DNA of 64,000 bases from Hypoxylon rubiginosum (taxonomy: Eukaryota > Ascomycota > Sordariomycetes > Xylariales > Hypoxylaceae). Where the stretch lies: positions 186,001 to 250,000 of the forward strand of contig CADCXA010000012.1 of the NCBI GenBank assembly GCA_902806565.1. Reading direction: 5' to 3'. A program made the translations under genes and the position numbers. Shown here one piece after another: positions 11,401 through 23,141 of this stretch; position 1 is the stretch's first letter; every line of letters begins with the position of its first letter. Under the pieces are notes generated by a model. The model had not been told where the DNA came from. It made no database searches and saw nothing but the letters and a program-made list of their open reading frames with translations.

Positions 11401-14400
11401 TATTATTATATTAATTAAATTTATATTAAATTCTATTTATTTTATTATAAAAACTAATTTAAATATAATTATTATATATATTATTTAACGTTTTTTATTT
11501 TATATTTTAATATTTTTATATTTATAAAATAATATATTAATAAAAATATTATTTTTTTTAAAATAATATATTATATTAAAGTTATATTAAAATAAAAGTT
11601 TTATTTATTTTATTTATTATTAATTAAAAAGTTATTTAATATTAAAATATTTTAAAATATAATAATTTATTATTATTAGAAAAAATTATATTATTTATAA
11701 TCTAATAAATTTCGTTTTTTAATATTATAACATTTATATTATAACTAGTATTTTTTTATTATAAATATTATAATTATATTTTATATCTTATATTATTTTT
11801 AAAAAATAAATTATTAAATATTATTTTTTTATTTTTAAGTTTTATTATATTATAATATTTATTATTATATTATTTAAAATATTAGTTTTAACTTTAGTTT
11901 TTAAATTATAATTAAAATAACAAAAAATTAATATATATATTATTTTATATTTTAACTTATTAAAAACTTTTTAATAGGATTTTATTTAGTTAAAAAATAC
12001 CCTTTTTTTTATAAAATTATTAAATGGTTAAATTATACGTTTATAATTTTAAATAAATTTTCTATAAAAATTATAAAAACTTAAAAAAAATTACACTTTT
12101 TTAACATTTTTTAGTTTTTTTTAACTTATTAATAATATAATTTTTAAAAGGTTTATTACCATGTTATTAGTTTTTATAATAAACTTTAAAAACTTTATTT
12201 TTTTTATATAAAATTTATATTTAATTATATTAATTTAAAAACTTATTACGTATAAACGTTTTAATATTAAATTAATATATAAAATATATTTTTCTTTAAA
12301 TTATAAATAAATTAATATATTATTTAAATATATATTATAAAACTTATTAAAATATCTTATTAAAATATTATTAATAAAATATTAAAAGCTTAATAATTTA
12401 TTTAAAAAATTAAAAAAAAGAATTTTATATTTATAAAAATTATAATAAGTTTAAAATATTATTAAATTTTTTAAATTTAAATTAAATTAAATATAATAAA
12501 AAACTTATTAAATATTTATTTTATTAAATATTTTAATTATAAATATTTTATTAAAAGTTTTTTTAATTAATAATAATAAGTATTAATTCTTTTTAATAAA
12601 ATTATTAAGTTTTTAATAATTAATATAAAATTATAAACCGTTATTTAATTTTAATATAAAAAATATTAATATTATTTATAATAATATATTTAATTTTATA
12701 AATCCTTTATAAATATATTTTATTATATATTTTTTATAAACTTTTAACTTATTTATTAATATTTTATATAAAAGAAAATAATTTAATTTTTTAAGCTTTT
12801 TTTTAAATTTAATTTTATAATTTACTTTTAATTAATATAATAAAACTTTATTTAATATAATTTTACTAAAAATGTTTAAATAATTATAATATTTTTTTAA
12901 TATTATTTATATTATTAATTACTTTAATTTATTCTTATTTTAAAATTTAAAATTATATTTATAGTTATTACGTTTTTATTTATTTTTTAATAAATAGTTA
13001 ATACTATAAAAATTAATTTTTTTAATTTTAATTTTTCTTAAGAACTTATAAAAAGGTTCGGTTTTAATAAAAACTATATTTAATTTATAATTTTTATATT
13101 ATTTTATTATATTATAATATATATAATAATAACTTTTTTTATTTATATTTAAATATAAATATAATATATATTTTTTTTTTATTTTTTTTAAAAAAGTTAT
13201 TATTATTTTTTTTTTTTTATATTACTTATTTTATCTTTTATAATTTAAATTATATATAATATAACTTATTTACCTTTTAAAATAAAATTATTATTAATAT
13301 TTATATTATTTTTTTAAATATTATTATTATTAATATTTTTAATTTTAAGTTTTTTTATATTTTTAATTAATAAATTATATTATAAACTTACGCTTAATAT
13401 TTATATTATTTTTTTATTATTAATTAATAACCAGCTTATTAATATTAATCCTTTTTTTTATTTTTTTATTTTAATTATAAATATTTTATTAAAATTTATT
13501 ATTTATATTTTTTATTAAATATTTTATATTATTTATTTTAATATTTTTTAATTATTATATAATTTAGGTATTTAAAAATAAAAGTTAATAATAAATAATA
13601 TTAATTATAACATTATATTTTTTAAATTATTTTCTTTTAATAATAATATATTAATTATTTATATAAATTTTTTATTATATTTATTAATATATTATAACTT
13701 AAATTTAATTTTTAATAATACTTATAATAATTTTTAAACTTTTTTTATAAAATTAACACTAATAAAAATATATTTTTTAATTTTAATATCTTTTAATAAA
13801 TTATTTATAATTAATAATAATCTATTATTAATTATTATAATAATAAATAATAAAAATTATCCGCTTAATATTTTTTTAAAAAAATCATATAAAATATTAT
13901 TAAAATTTATTTTAAATAAAAATTCCTTTTTTAAAATAAAATTTATATTTCTTAAAATTAGTTTTTTATTTTTAAATTATTAAATGTTAAATTTTTATTA
14001 TTTTTAAAAATAACTTTTTTATAATTAAATATTTTTTTTTTATTAAATTTTTAATATTATATTTATTAAATTATTATTTTAACAATTTTTACTTTTTTAA
14101 TTTTATTATTTATAATTTTTATTTTATTATAAAATAATTTCTTAAAATAATTATAAAATATATATTTTTACTTTTTACACTTAAAATAATATTTTTTAAT
14201 TATAAATTTAATAAACTTGTTTTTAAATAATTTTAAAACTTAGGTTTTTTATTTTTAAATTTAATCTTAATTATTTATAAATTTTTAAATAAATATATTA
14301 TTTTTAAAAATTTAATTATAATTAATTTTTATAATATTTTTATTTTTATTTATTTATATTAACTATTAAACTATATATATAATTATTTTAATAAATTTAA

Positions 14401-16168
14401 TAAAATTATTATTATATATTAAATATATTAATATTATTATAATTTATAATATTAATAAAAATTACTTATAAAATTATTATATTTATTTTATTTTTAACTT
14501 ATAATATTTTTTTATAAAATAAATAAACTTATTTTTAAATATATAAAATTTATTATTTAATTTTATTTTAAAAATTATAAATTTATTTTTTATTTTTTTA
14601 TAAATATTAAGATTAAAATATTTTTTATAAAAATATTTTATAAAAATAATAAATATTTAAATTAGTTTTAAATAATTTTTAAAAAAATATAAAAAAATAT
14701 TCGTTATTATTTTTTTTTTAAAATATAATTTAATATCTGTTATTTTTATAATATTAAAAAAAAAAAAATTTTTATTAACTTTTAATTAGTTTTTTATTTA
14801 TTAATATTATCCTTTAAAAAATATAATATCTTTTATTTTATTTATATAAAAATTAATTATATTAACTTTTTTATTTTTATTTATTTTTAAAAAACCAACG
14901 TTTATTTTTTTAAATATAATAATATATTATTATAATTTTTTAATAGTTATTTAAAATTTAATATTTTATATTTTTAATATTATTATTATTTATTAAAAGG
15001 ATTTTTTTATTATATTATTTATATTTATTTTCTTATTAAAAACTTTAATATTTTTTTAAAATTAATTAATTATATTTATTATTATTTTCGCTTTTTTTAT
15101 TTAAATAAATTATAATTTATTAATTATTTAATTATATATAAATTATATATTTATTTACTTTTTTAAAATAAATTTATTTTTAATATAAATAATTTAATTA
15201 TATAAAAAAGTTATATATTAAATTATATTTATTAATATATTTATTAATTTTATAATTTATTTTCTTAAAATTACCCGTTTTAAAATATAAGATTATATTT
15301 TAAAAAAAAGTAATTTTAAATTTTTTATTATTATTTTAAAATTATTAATTATTAATTTTTAAAAATTATTTAGTTATATTTAATTATTTATATTTATAAG
15401 TAATTTAAATTAAATTTAAAAGATTTTTATTATATTATTAACTTTTTAATAAAATATAATTTTCTTTATTAAATTAATTTTTAAAACGTTAAATATTATT
15501 ATATTAAAAGTGTTATAATTTATTTTAAACGTAAAAAAAACCTATATAAATTTTTTATAATTATTATTTTTTTTTAATTAAAATAAACAATTAATTATAT
15601 AAATAAAAATATTAAATTATTAATTAAAAATAGTTTAATAATTTATTAAATTAAATTATTTTAAATATAAACTTGGTTTTTTAATTTTAATTAAAAAATT
15701 AATAAACGAATTTTTATTAATTAATTACTTTTCTTTAAAAATAAAATAAATATTTTAAAAGTTTTTTTTATTAGTAATTATTAAAACTATAATATTAATA
15801 TAAAAAAGTTTAATTATTATTTATTAATAACTATTTTTAATTTATTAAAGTTTTTTAATATTAAAAATATTAAAAATATTATTAGTAATTATTAAAAATA
15901 TTAATTTATTAAATCGAAAAATTTTTAAAATTAAATTTTTTTTTTATAAAATATTATTATTTCTCCTTAAAAATAAAATAAAAAATATTTAAATATTATT
16001 ATATATTATTTAAATAAATAAAAAAACTAAGCTTAATTATTTAAAAATAAATAAGTATATTTAAATATAAAAAACTAAAAAAAAAAAAAATCTATAAGTT
16101 ATATATATAATTATTTTAAAATAACTTATCCTTTATTAATATATACTTACTTAAAATATTATATATAT
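8440..16168. mobile_element. RIP-like AT-rich block, probably a destroyed LTR-type retroelement
   Basis: Over about 7.7 kb the sequence is almost only A and T, with isolated C or G. No ORF of 60 codons exists in any frame, although both flanks have ordinary composition. The edges are sharp (near 8440 and 16168). A direct repeat lies inside and across the right edge (9432-9741 and 15998-16310), spaced about 6.57 kb, which suits the two ends of an LTR retroelement. Where the copies align, the left has A or T wherever the right keeps G or C. In ascomycetes this two-strand transition pattern is the mark of repeat-induced point mutation. The element family cannot be named because coding content is erased. 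About 1 kb of similar AT-rich DNA left of the first repeat is unexplained (spread of RIP or another element). Confidence 0.8.
9432..9741 (+). repeat. left copy of a direct repeat (fully decayed)
   Basis: It begins near ATTATATATT and TTTAAATAAATAAAAAAACT and runs through AACGTTTATATATAAG. It matches 15998-16310 in the same orientation. In the segment 9595-9690 I counted by eye about 39 positions where this copy has A or T against G or C in the right copy, and one in the opposite direction. It is probably the left LTR. Confidence 0.72.
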
Positions 16169-16310
16169 TCCAGCCTTAGCCCTAGCCTTTAAATTAATAA
16201 GGTGGCGTTTATACGCAAACCACACGTGCAAGCCACAGATATCCAGGTCCACGCTATAACACGTTCCATTTTATCGGGACACCTACCCTGCTATACCCGC
16301 TACTAGATAC
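15998..16310 (+). repeat. right copy of the direct repeat (half decayed, half GC-normal)
   Basis: The first ~170 bases are AT-rich like the left copy; from about 16168 (CCAGCCTTAGCCCTAGCC) the copy keeps ordinary composition. Homology to the left copy fades near 16310. It is probably the right LTR. It gives a near-undecayed sequence for searching intact family members. Confidence 0.7.
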
Positions 16311-16967
16311 ACCCTATAGGGTGCAGTTCCTTGCTCTTAGGTAGGTATCTGCTTTGGACCACCGTCTCTTCCCATTTTATGACCTAGACAGGAAGAAGCC
16401 TCCAAGGCAACTTTGACAAAAGTGATAGGGCTAAAGGGGAAAAGAGAGTTATTCTGATTATACTAGATACAGGAAGCATAAAGGTGCACATCATCGCTAC
16501 TGTTAGGGAAAAGTAATCATCTGGGCTACTAATGGCATGGTTTTTATTATTGTTAGCACGTCGCTGCAAAATAGCAGGAGCTGTGGGTACTGCAGAGAAT
16601 CCTGATTCCTAAGTGAAGTCCTTAGATCCTCCGCGATAGACTCGATCTTATTCCGCCTAAGTCATCGATTAAGCTGGCCTAACAAGGCAGCCAGTAGACT
16701 GAAATCCTAAGCATCCCATTCGTACCCGAGTAAGGTACCTAGTAAGGTGTAGAGTCAGGAACAAGAACCTGAAGGCTGAAGGCTGGCAGTGCATGCAGCA
16801 AAATATATGCCCCCCGCTGCCTCTCGTTGTAGAAACGACTTAGCACAAGGCCGAATGCCCCCGAACCAATCTTACTTCGTAGGCAGTCTGATAAGACCGC
16901 CACGTATGATGCACGCGCGCCAATGCCGGATGCGCGAGAGCGATGCTTGACTAGAATAATGGGGCGT
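16311..16967. other. intergenic
   Basis: GC-normal DNA lies between the repeat block and the 3' end of the arginyl-tRNA synthetase gene. No feature is supported. Confidence 0.45.
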
Positions 16968-19313
16968 CTACATCCTAGACTCCAACGTTAGAACATTATT
17001 TTCAGTATCTAGGCATTTCGAATTTACCTCTCAAGGGGGCTCAACCCAAGTAATCGCATGCAGTTCCCGACCACTATCCGGGAAGCATCGTATAGAGCCA
17101 TTCGAGCTGCCTTCAGTGCCGGCTCGCTGCCTACGACCTGTAGCTGGTCATAGCTACTGCTAATGACATGCGTTAACCTGAAGAGGTAGGTCACTACTGT
17201 GGTCGGCTCGAGCGTGCGCAGTGTGTTCTGGGCCACGTCGGGCCATTGAGCGAGCAGCCTCACGACGTTGACAGCGTGAGACTCCGTTAGAAGAGACAAG
17301 TCAGCTTCGGCCAGCTCCTCGTCAGTAACGTTCGCCCGGCGCTTGATGGATGAAAGACGAGTATGCGCGTATTGAAGGTAAGGGCCGGTATCGCCTTCGA
17401 ACGACGTCATCACCGCCAGGTCGAATGTGTAGTTATTGCCCCTAGATGAGACGGTTAGAGTAAGCCGTTAACTATGCGCACCACTGTGTCACGAACCTCT
17501 TTCCGCTCATATCTTGCGTCATTACGCTGCTAATGCCGAGGGTGTCGGCCGTTCCCTCGGGGTCCTCTACCTGAGCATATTTGTTTTCGTTCTTTCGCAT
17601 AACATCATGCATGTGGTCGGCGCAGTCTCTCAGGATGTCGTCCAGGCTGCGAAAGTTATATCATTAGCCCAATACAAGTAGAGAAAAGTGGGAGATGACG
17701 CACAATTTAACGGTACCCCTTCGTGTGCTCATACCAAGAACCAAGCCGAAGTTGATATGCTGGCAGCGCTGGGCGATGTCCTTGTAGCCGAGAAGCTCGA
17801 TGATCTTGAAGAGCTGTTGCAGATGGAGGTCTTGCTGGCTGGCAACGACGTAGATCATGTGATCAAATCCGTATTTCTCGTACCGACCTAGAAGTTCGGC
17901 AATATCTCGAGTGAGATATAATGCCGTCCCGTCCCTCTTCCGGATGACTGTCTTTCCTAGGCGCTTACCTTCCTTGCCCGGTATGAGCTCGGTGAAATCA
18001 ACGAGCACGGCGCCTTGGTCTTCCTTGGTGATGCCCTTCGCAGCCATCTCCTTAGCCACCTTCTCCATGGCCTCCTCGGTGACCTGACTCTCGCCGCTAT
18101 ATTCGTCAAACCTGATGTTGAGTCTGGCATAGGTAGCCTTGTAGCGGACAATACTCAGATCTCTGAACCGCTTCCATAATGCGAGGGCCTCTTGGTCTTT
18201 GTCCGTCATCTTCCGGAAGTAGCCACGAGCTTGCTCGTCCAAGCTGTTGGCCAGAAGGTCACTCACATCTTGACCCTCTTTCTTCCTTGCTTCGATGTCG
18301 GCTAATTCTCCATCCTTCTCGGCATTGATCTTGACATAGAGTCGGAAAAGGTGGTCGATCGGGTCCTTCTTCAGGGCGGCTTCGTCACCGTACCTCACGT
18401 AGGCCAGAGCCAAAAGACCATACTGTTTACCCCAATCACCGAGATAGTTGATTCTGACGACGTCCCACCCGGCTCCCTCGTATAGGTTGGCGAGGAAGCT
18501 TCCAATGATAGTAGACCGGAGATGACCGGCGTGGAACGGCTTCGCGATGTTGGGAGAACTAAATTCGACGACGATGCGCTTCTTGCCTTGGCTAGGGTCC
18601 TTAGGGTCCTTTAACCCTAGGAAGCGATTGCGGCCATACCCGGCACCCAGTTCGCGGATCATAGGGATCAGTGACTGTGTGAGAGGCGCGCCTTTGGCGT
18701 AGAAGGAAAGGAAGGGGCCCTGGGCGACGGGCTTGTCGAAGAGGGGATCATCTTCTGGGAACTGTTAATATGGATAGGTTAGCTAACTGGCCGGTGTTTC
18801 TGATCGGTGTTTTAGAAAAGAGGTGGTTCGTACCTTAGCCGCCCATTCGGCTCCTAACGCGTCTGGCTTTGCGCCCTTTATACGAAGGGCAGGTATAGGC
18901 AAGACAAAGTCGCCCTTGTCGAGGGTATTGGTCCACTGGATGAGAGGGTGGATTTTCTCGGGGGCGACTCCGATGATGGGTGCAAGCACTTCACCAATAT
19001 GTACGCGGTACAGATCGTAGGGGTTTACTTCGGGGTGCGTCGTGGGGTATTTCTCCGAGATGGAATCGAAGGTAAGGTTATCTAGCCTCGAGAGAAGCTG
19101 ATTTATTCCGCTGGCGGACGCCATGGTGCCGATGGCGCGTCTCTTGGGGACGGAAAGGTGAATAATGGGTTGGTTACTGCTGTTGTCGCGAAGGTGCGCA
19201 AAGGTAGTGTTGACGGGAGTCTGCTGTCTGAATGAACGTGACTGTGTTGGGCGAACGATGGTCCTAGAGCGTAGACACCTACCGATTGGCATCAAGAGAA
19301 AAAGTTTGGGCAT
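16968..19313 (-). CDS. arginyl-tRNA synthetase, probably dual cytosolic/mitochondrial
   Basis: This enzyme charges tRNA-Arg with arginine. Five exons join to 702 residues: 18834-19313, 17704-18761, 17497-17646, 17028-17441 and a 7-nt last exon 16968-16974. Introns are 53-72 bp with standard borders. Class I signatures are present: the HIGH-like FHAGHLRS (236-243), the KMSKS-like MSTRRGT (504-510), and after splicing GTVKFLDDILRDC. The last exon adds only the end of Arg, Met and stop, giving the C-terminus PLERM typical of the family; without it the frame stops at TAA in the intron. The first 63 residues (MPKLFLLMPIGRCLRSR...) are rich in Arg and Ser with almost no acidic residues, like a mitochondrial presequence. 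M64 sits in CACCATGG, an excellent start context. Two start sites could thus make mitochondrial and cytosolic forms from one gene (inference). Confidence 0.94.
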
Positions 19314-19882
19314 GTAATTTTTTATAAATCTTTTTTTCTCTCTTTACCTCTCGCTGCCAGTTTACGGCCTATTCTGACTCATGTGGGCTGAAAATGTTAG
19401 GCACTGGAATTTTTCCCCTCCCCCCGCGCCGCGTCGAGCTATTTGATTGGCTTCTTTCGTTAAGGTACCAGTACCTACTTCCTACAACTGCGACGTCAAG
19501 TACTAGGTACCCCTCTCTATTACTTCCGGTAAGGCAAGAGGCAAGTACGATTAAGAACCCCTTTTTCCTTGGCCTTGAAGCTTGATACTCGTGAAAAGAT
19601 AGAGACCTTACGTCGATTATTATTTCGCATTTATATAGATGAACTACCTAATTATTATTATCTTATTAATATCTTCTTAATACGTTGAAGATTTCACTAC
19701 GGCGAAGTTGTCAGCAAGGGACATAGCATCGCTTCTTTCGTAGGCCCAAGTTACAAGTCATCGGCATCCCTAGAGCCTTAGCCTTAGAACTTCCGAAAAA
19801 CGATGCTATCAGCTGTGTTAAAAATACATTGAGCAAGCTGCTCATCGATGAGAGAAGGAATTCACAGTGACGATTCCACGCA
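19314..19882. other. intergenic
   Basis: This is the promoter side of the arginyl-tRNA synthetase and the 3' side of the HET gene. It holds T-rich tracts at 19319-19336 and AT-rich DNA near 19620-19680. No gene is seen. Confidence 0.45.
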
Positions 19883-21619
19883 TTAAGCTTTCTTGAACAG
19901 CCTCTTTATAAACTTGGTACGCTCCCGGCCTTGGGAGCGATCTTTCTCGGTACTACTTACTTGAAGCAGCGTGGCCGGGACCTTTATACCGGCCTCCCCG
20001 AGATCGAGATGTATATCATGGATGGTATGCTGGAACCCCGAACACGCCGTTGACGTTCGATCCGGCAATCGCTTCAAAATATTCTCAACTTCCGAGGGGA
20101 GAAGGCCATTTTGAGTAAGGGCAGGTGGTAGCTTATCCCATGCAAAGATGCCATATAATAACCAGCCAGACGACCTGACACACACAATACTGATGCCATC
20201 GTTCTTATCCTTGGCCTTTATCTTCCACATGCCCCATAGTTGTGGGCGCTGGAAGCTGAGCAGAATGGAATTCTTTAGGTCCCAATCGGCTTGCGGGAAG
20301 GCCGTGATACTATCGAGGTCGAACTTATCGAAGATGTCGACCGAGAACCCGATTTGGATCGCATCGATGCGGCTGTCCATCACAATCTTCTCTAATTCCG
20401 GGTTATCTTTGCAGCATATGTACTGCGGTTGAGACAGCTTCGCCGAAGAAAACACGTTCAAGTCGAAGACTGTGAGCCTCTGCCACGGCTTCCTTCTCGC
20501 GAAGAGACCGGGACCGTACTGGCGCAGCGAGACCGACAGGATGAGTTTCGTCTGACGAGCATCCACGCAGTTTAGCGACAGGAAATAGCTCCCAACCTCT
20601 GCCGACTCTCCTCTTGCAATTCTAACCAACCCCTCGGTTCTTAGGCCACGACTCGTTATACTATATTCACCCCCGTTGTTCCACTCGAAGGAGGGTTTTA
20701 CGAGCCTCTGGCAGCCCTTAAACTCTGACGGCGAGTTGGCCATTAGCCCCCGGAAACGGCGTAGGTCGTTCCCTTCGGCTTTCCAGGCAAAGATAGAAAG
20801 ATCGTGGCTAGATCTTATAATCTCTTCCTGCAGCCGCGTGAAAGCCTTCCTGCCCTCCCCATACAGCAACGGCATGTTAATGTCGAATATGCCAAGAAGG
20901 CAATAGGCCATGTCCTCGACTCTTGTCGTCGTACGGTTCGATGCCCAAGACATCCGTCGCCCCACCAGGATTTCATCTAGCGGTTTGCCTTTCAGCACGC
21001 TCGAGTCGATTCCCGTGACCCACGCGAGAATCGAAGCTAATTGCGCCTTGGAGCCGAAGTATTTCCAATCTCGGTCGTAGAAATTTACTCGCTTTGGCGC
21101 AATTAACTCCTGCAGGGTCCAGCCACGTGAAATCCACCTGCAGCTTCCGAGGCTCTTGTTGACCTTGTTGCGAATAGCCAAATCTTGGCCCGTTAACGGG
21201 GGCGGATCCTTGTAGAACCCTTCCTGCTGCTCCTCTAAAGGCTCTCGGGCGTCGAATAAAGCTATAATGTCGGCGAGCATGGCTTCAGGAAAGGAGGTAA
21301 AGTCGGACAAGAAGACAAAACAGATAGCAGCCTGCCTATACCACGCGAACATGGAGTTGATAGCTTCCGAGAGCTCGGCGCTGCTCGACTTATCAATGCA
21401 GCACGTATCGATCCAGGCGTAGCGGATGCCCTGATCCAATGCGACCCGGCAGGTGTCCTTGATCTTTCGGTATCCATCCTTTTTTGATGCCTTGTCCCGG
21501 TTGCTCATGTCGCTGAGTGTGACCTCATCCTTGCCCCAGGTATGGGAGAGAACCGCGTAGGCGGGAACATCCTGGACGAACTCTTCAAAATCCAGAGACT
21601 GGCAATTGATCAACCTCAT
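19883..21619 (-). CDS. HET-domain (heterokaryon incompatibility) protein
   Basis: This is a single-exon gene of 578 residues, starting at the ATG at 21619. It is HET-E/HET-D-like at the N-terminus: MRLIN start, YAVLSHTWG (21-29), YAWIDTCCIDK (67-77), FVFLSDF (about 101-107), CRWISRGWTLQELIAP (160-175) and EDMAYCLLGIFDINMPLLYGEG further on. HET domains trigger cell death when unlike fungal individuals fuse. In this class the N-terminal effector domain may be followed by NACHT and WD40 modules; here the C-terminal 300 residues contain none of these and no repeats, so this is a short HET-only form. Its partner is unknown. No signal peptide or membrane segment is seen. No frameshift is visible, so it is probably intact. 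Confidence 0.9.
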   Translation of the reverse strand: MRLINCQSLDFEEFVQDVPAYAVLSHTWGKDEVTLSDMSNRDKASKKDGYRKIKDTCRVALDQGIRYAWIDTCCIDKSSSAELSEAINSMFAWYRQAAICFVFLSDFTSFPEAMLADIIALFDAREPLEEQQEGFYKDPPPLTGQDLAIRNKVNKSLGSCRWISRGWTLQELIAPKRVNFYDRDWKYFGSKAQLASILAWVTGIDSSVLKGKPLDEILVGRRMSWASNRTTTRVEDMAYCLLGIFDINMPLLYGEGRKAFTRLQEEIIRSSHDLSIFAWKAEGNDLRRFRGLMANSPSEFKGCQRLVKPSFEWNNGGEYSITSRGLRTEGLVRIARGESAEVGSYFLSLNCVDARQTKLILSVSLRQYGPGLFARRKPWQRLTVFDLNVFSSAKLSQPQYICCKDNPELEKIVMDSRIDAIQIGFSVDIFDKFDLDSITAFPQADWDLKNSILLSFQRPQLWGMWKIKAKDKNDGISIVCVRSSGWLLYGIFAWDKLPPALTQNGLLPSEVENILKRLPDRTSTACSGFQHTIHDIHLDLGEAGIKVPATLLQVSSTEKDRSQGRERTKFIKRLFKKA

Positions 21620-23141
21620 GACCAGTCGGGTCTTGTTGCCATGGTAGAGGTTGGGGCGCTCTTTAATTTTGAGTCTTCCTTTGTTCGTTCACGCGCGGGA
21701 GCATTTTTAACAATACCTATGCAGGTAGTTTCGTGCTCTGAAGCGGAGGATGATGGATCGCCGCAAAACGATCGCTGCCGGAATGATATTTTTAAGATGA
21801 CCGATCCTACCATAGCATCATCCCTTGTTCGTGTCACATGAGACTGCCAACTGCTTGAAACAGGTAGACTTCTCCTAGGTCTTGTAGCGTTACCGACGTG
21901 GTAAAAGTGGTAAAATCAGCCTTCATCACTAGGTACCTAGGTATATATAAGAAGCTAGCATATTGGGGCTCGATGGCGGCGACGCAGACGCGAGACGCGA
22001 GACTCCTTTGCCGCTAACCTTATATGTACTCCATCTATACGGCGTACTATGTAGAGAAACGACTGCGCCTCGTTGCTACGGCGAAAAGGACCGACTGTCA
22101 TGGTGCGGAAATAGTACAAGCCAAGACGCTCTCAAACCACATTTTCGGTCATCTTAATTGTAACGAGATGATAAAGTGATGAAGTTTTGACTTGACAAGC
22201 AAAAATATCCATCTACTATGCGATATAAGTCAAAGATTAGCAGTCTCGAACAGTTGAATTCGAAAACTGAGCAATCGACTTTTTACCTGGGTATCTGGTA
22301 GGTAGTAATAATTACGACAGATTAAGAAAGAGACAAGATGAAACCTGAAGCAGATCTTATTCCAGAATTAAAAGATTATGTACATACATATGTATATACG
22401 TATATATTGTAGGTAGCTATCGATGGCAATTCTCTAAACAATACATGTACCTAGGCAACTAAAGGAGTATATGTATGGAATAGAGGATATCCCTTTAAAC
22501 CTTTGACCCTCCTCACACATCAATAAGATCAATTCATCATTTGGAAGCTCTGAGCATACAAAATACTTAGGTACCTATCTGGTATACCTGGTATGTCCCC
22601 AAAAGGCAAGACGCATCGCCAATGGAGGGAGCAAGAAACACTGAGCACGGGCCATTAATTACTCGACTAGGTAAGTCTTTAATGGATTGCCCTGGTAAAG
22701 ACCCAAAGAAAGACCCGTAGACCCGTTGCTAGGGTAGGCTCGCAGCTTGCAGGCTCGGCAAAACGGTCCAGCGCATTGTTACAATGTTACGGAATACAAG
22801 TGTCACTATAGTCATCTCCTGCTTGGCCCAAGTACCATGATAACAGCCACACCCACATCCACCACCCACCACCCACCACCCACCACCCACCTCCCACAAC
22901 TCAGGAGTCAGGGCCAAGTTCTTAGGACCCCGGCATCTTTCTTCGTCATTCCAGTCGTTGACAGAGTCGCGGGTTCCACCCCTTGCGCCACTTCAGACTT
23001 AATGTCCTAAAAGCTCGAATGCTTCCTCTGATCCCCCCAGGGCATCGCCATCTCGAGCTTTGCTATTTGCCTCATCATTGTATCAATTGATCTACTTGAA
23101 TCCTTCGCTAAGCTCCTCTTTACCTCCATCTAGCTTCTGTC
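21620..23141. other. intergenic, 1.5 kb
   Basis: This is the divergent promoter region between the HET gene (-) and the chromodomain gene (+). It has a TACCTAGGTA palindrome at 21934, a variant near 22449, an ATGTATATACGTATATAT stretch near 22389 and a CCACCCA-type tandem repeat at 22860-22892. No ORF has coding support. Confidence 0.5.
22860..22892 (+). repeat. CCACCCA tandem repeat
   Basis: Four to five imperfect copies of CACCACC or CACCCAC lie here, pyrimidine-rich on this strand. Confidence 0.8.

Noticed and set aside
8440..16168. Possible mitochondrial or plasmid DNA insert because of extreme A+T
   Set aside because: The repeat pair with directional C-to-T/G-to-A differences and the absence of any ORF fit RIP decay better than organelle genes.
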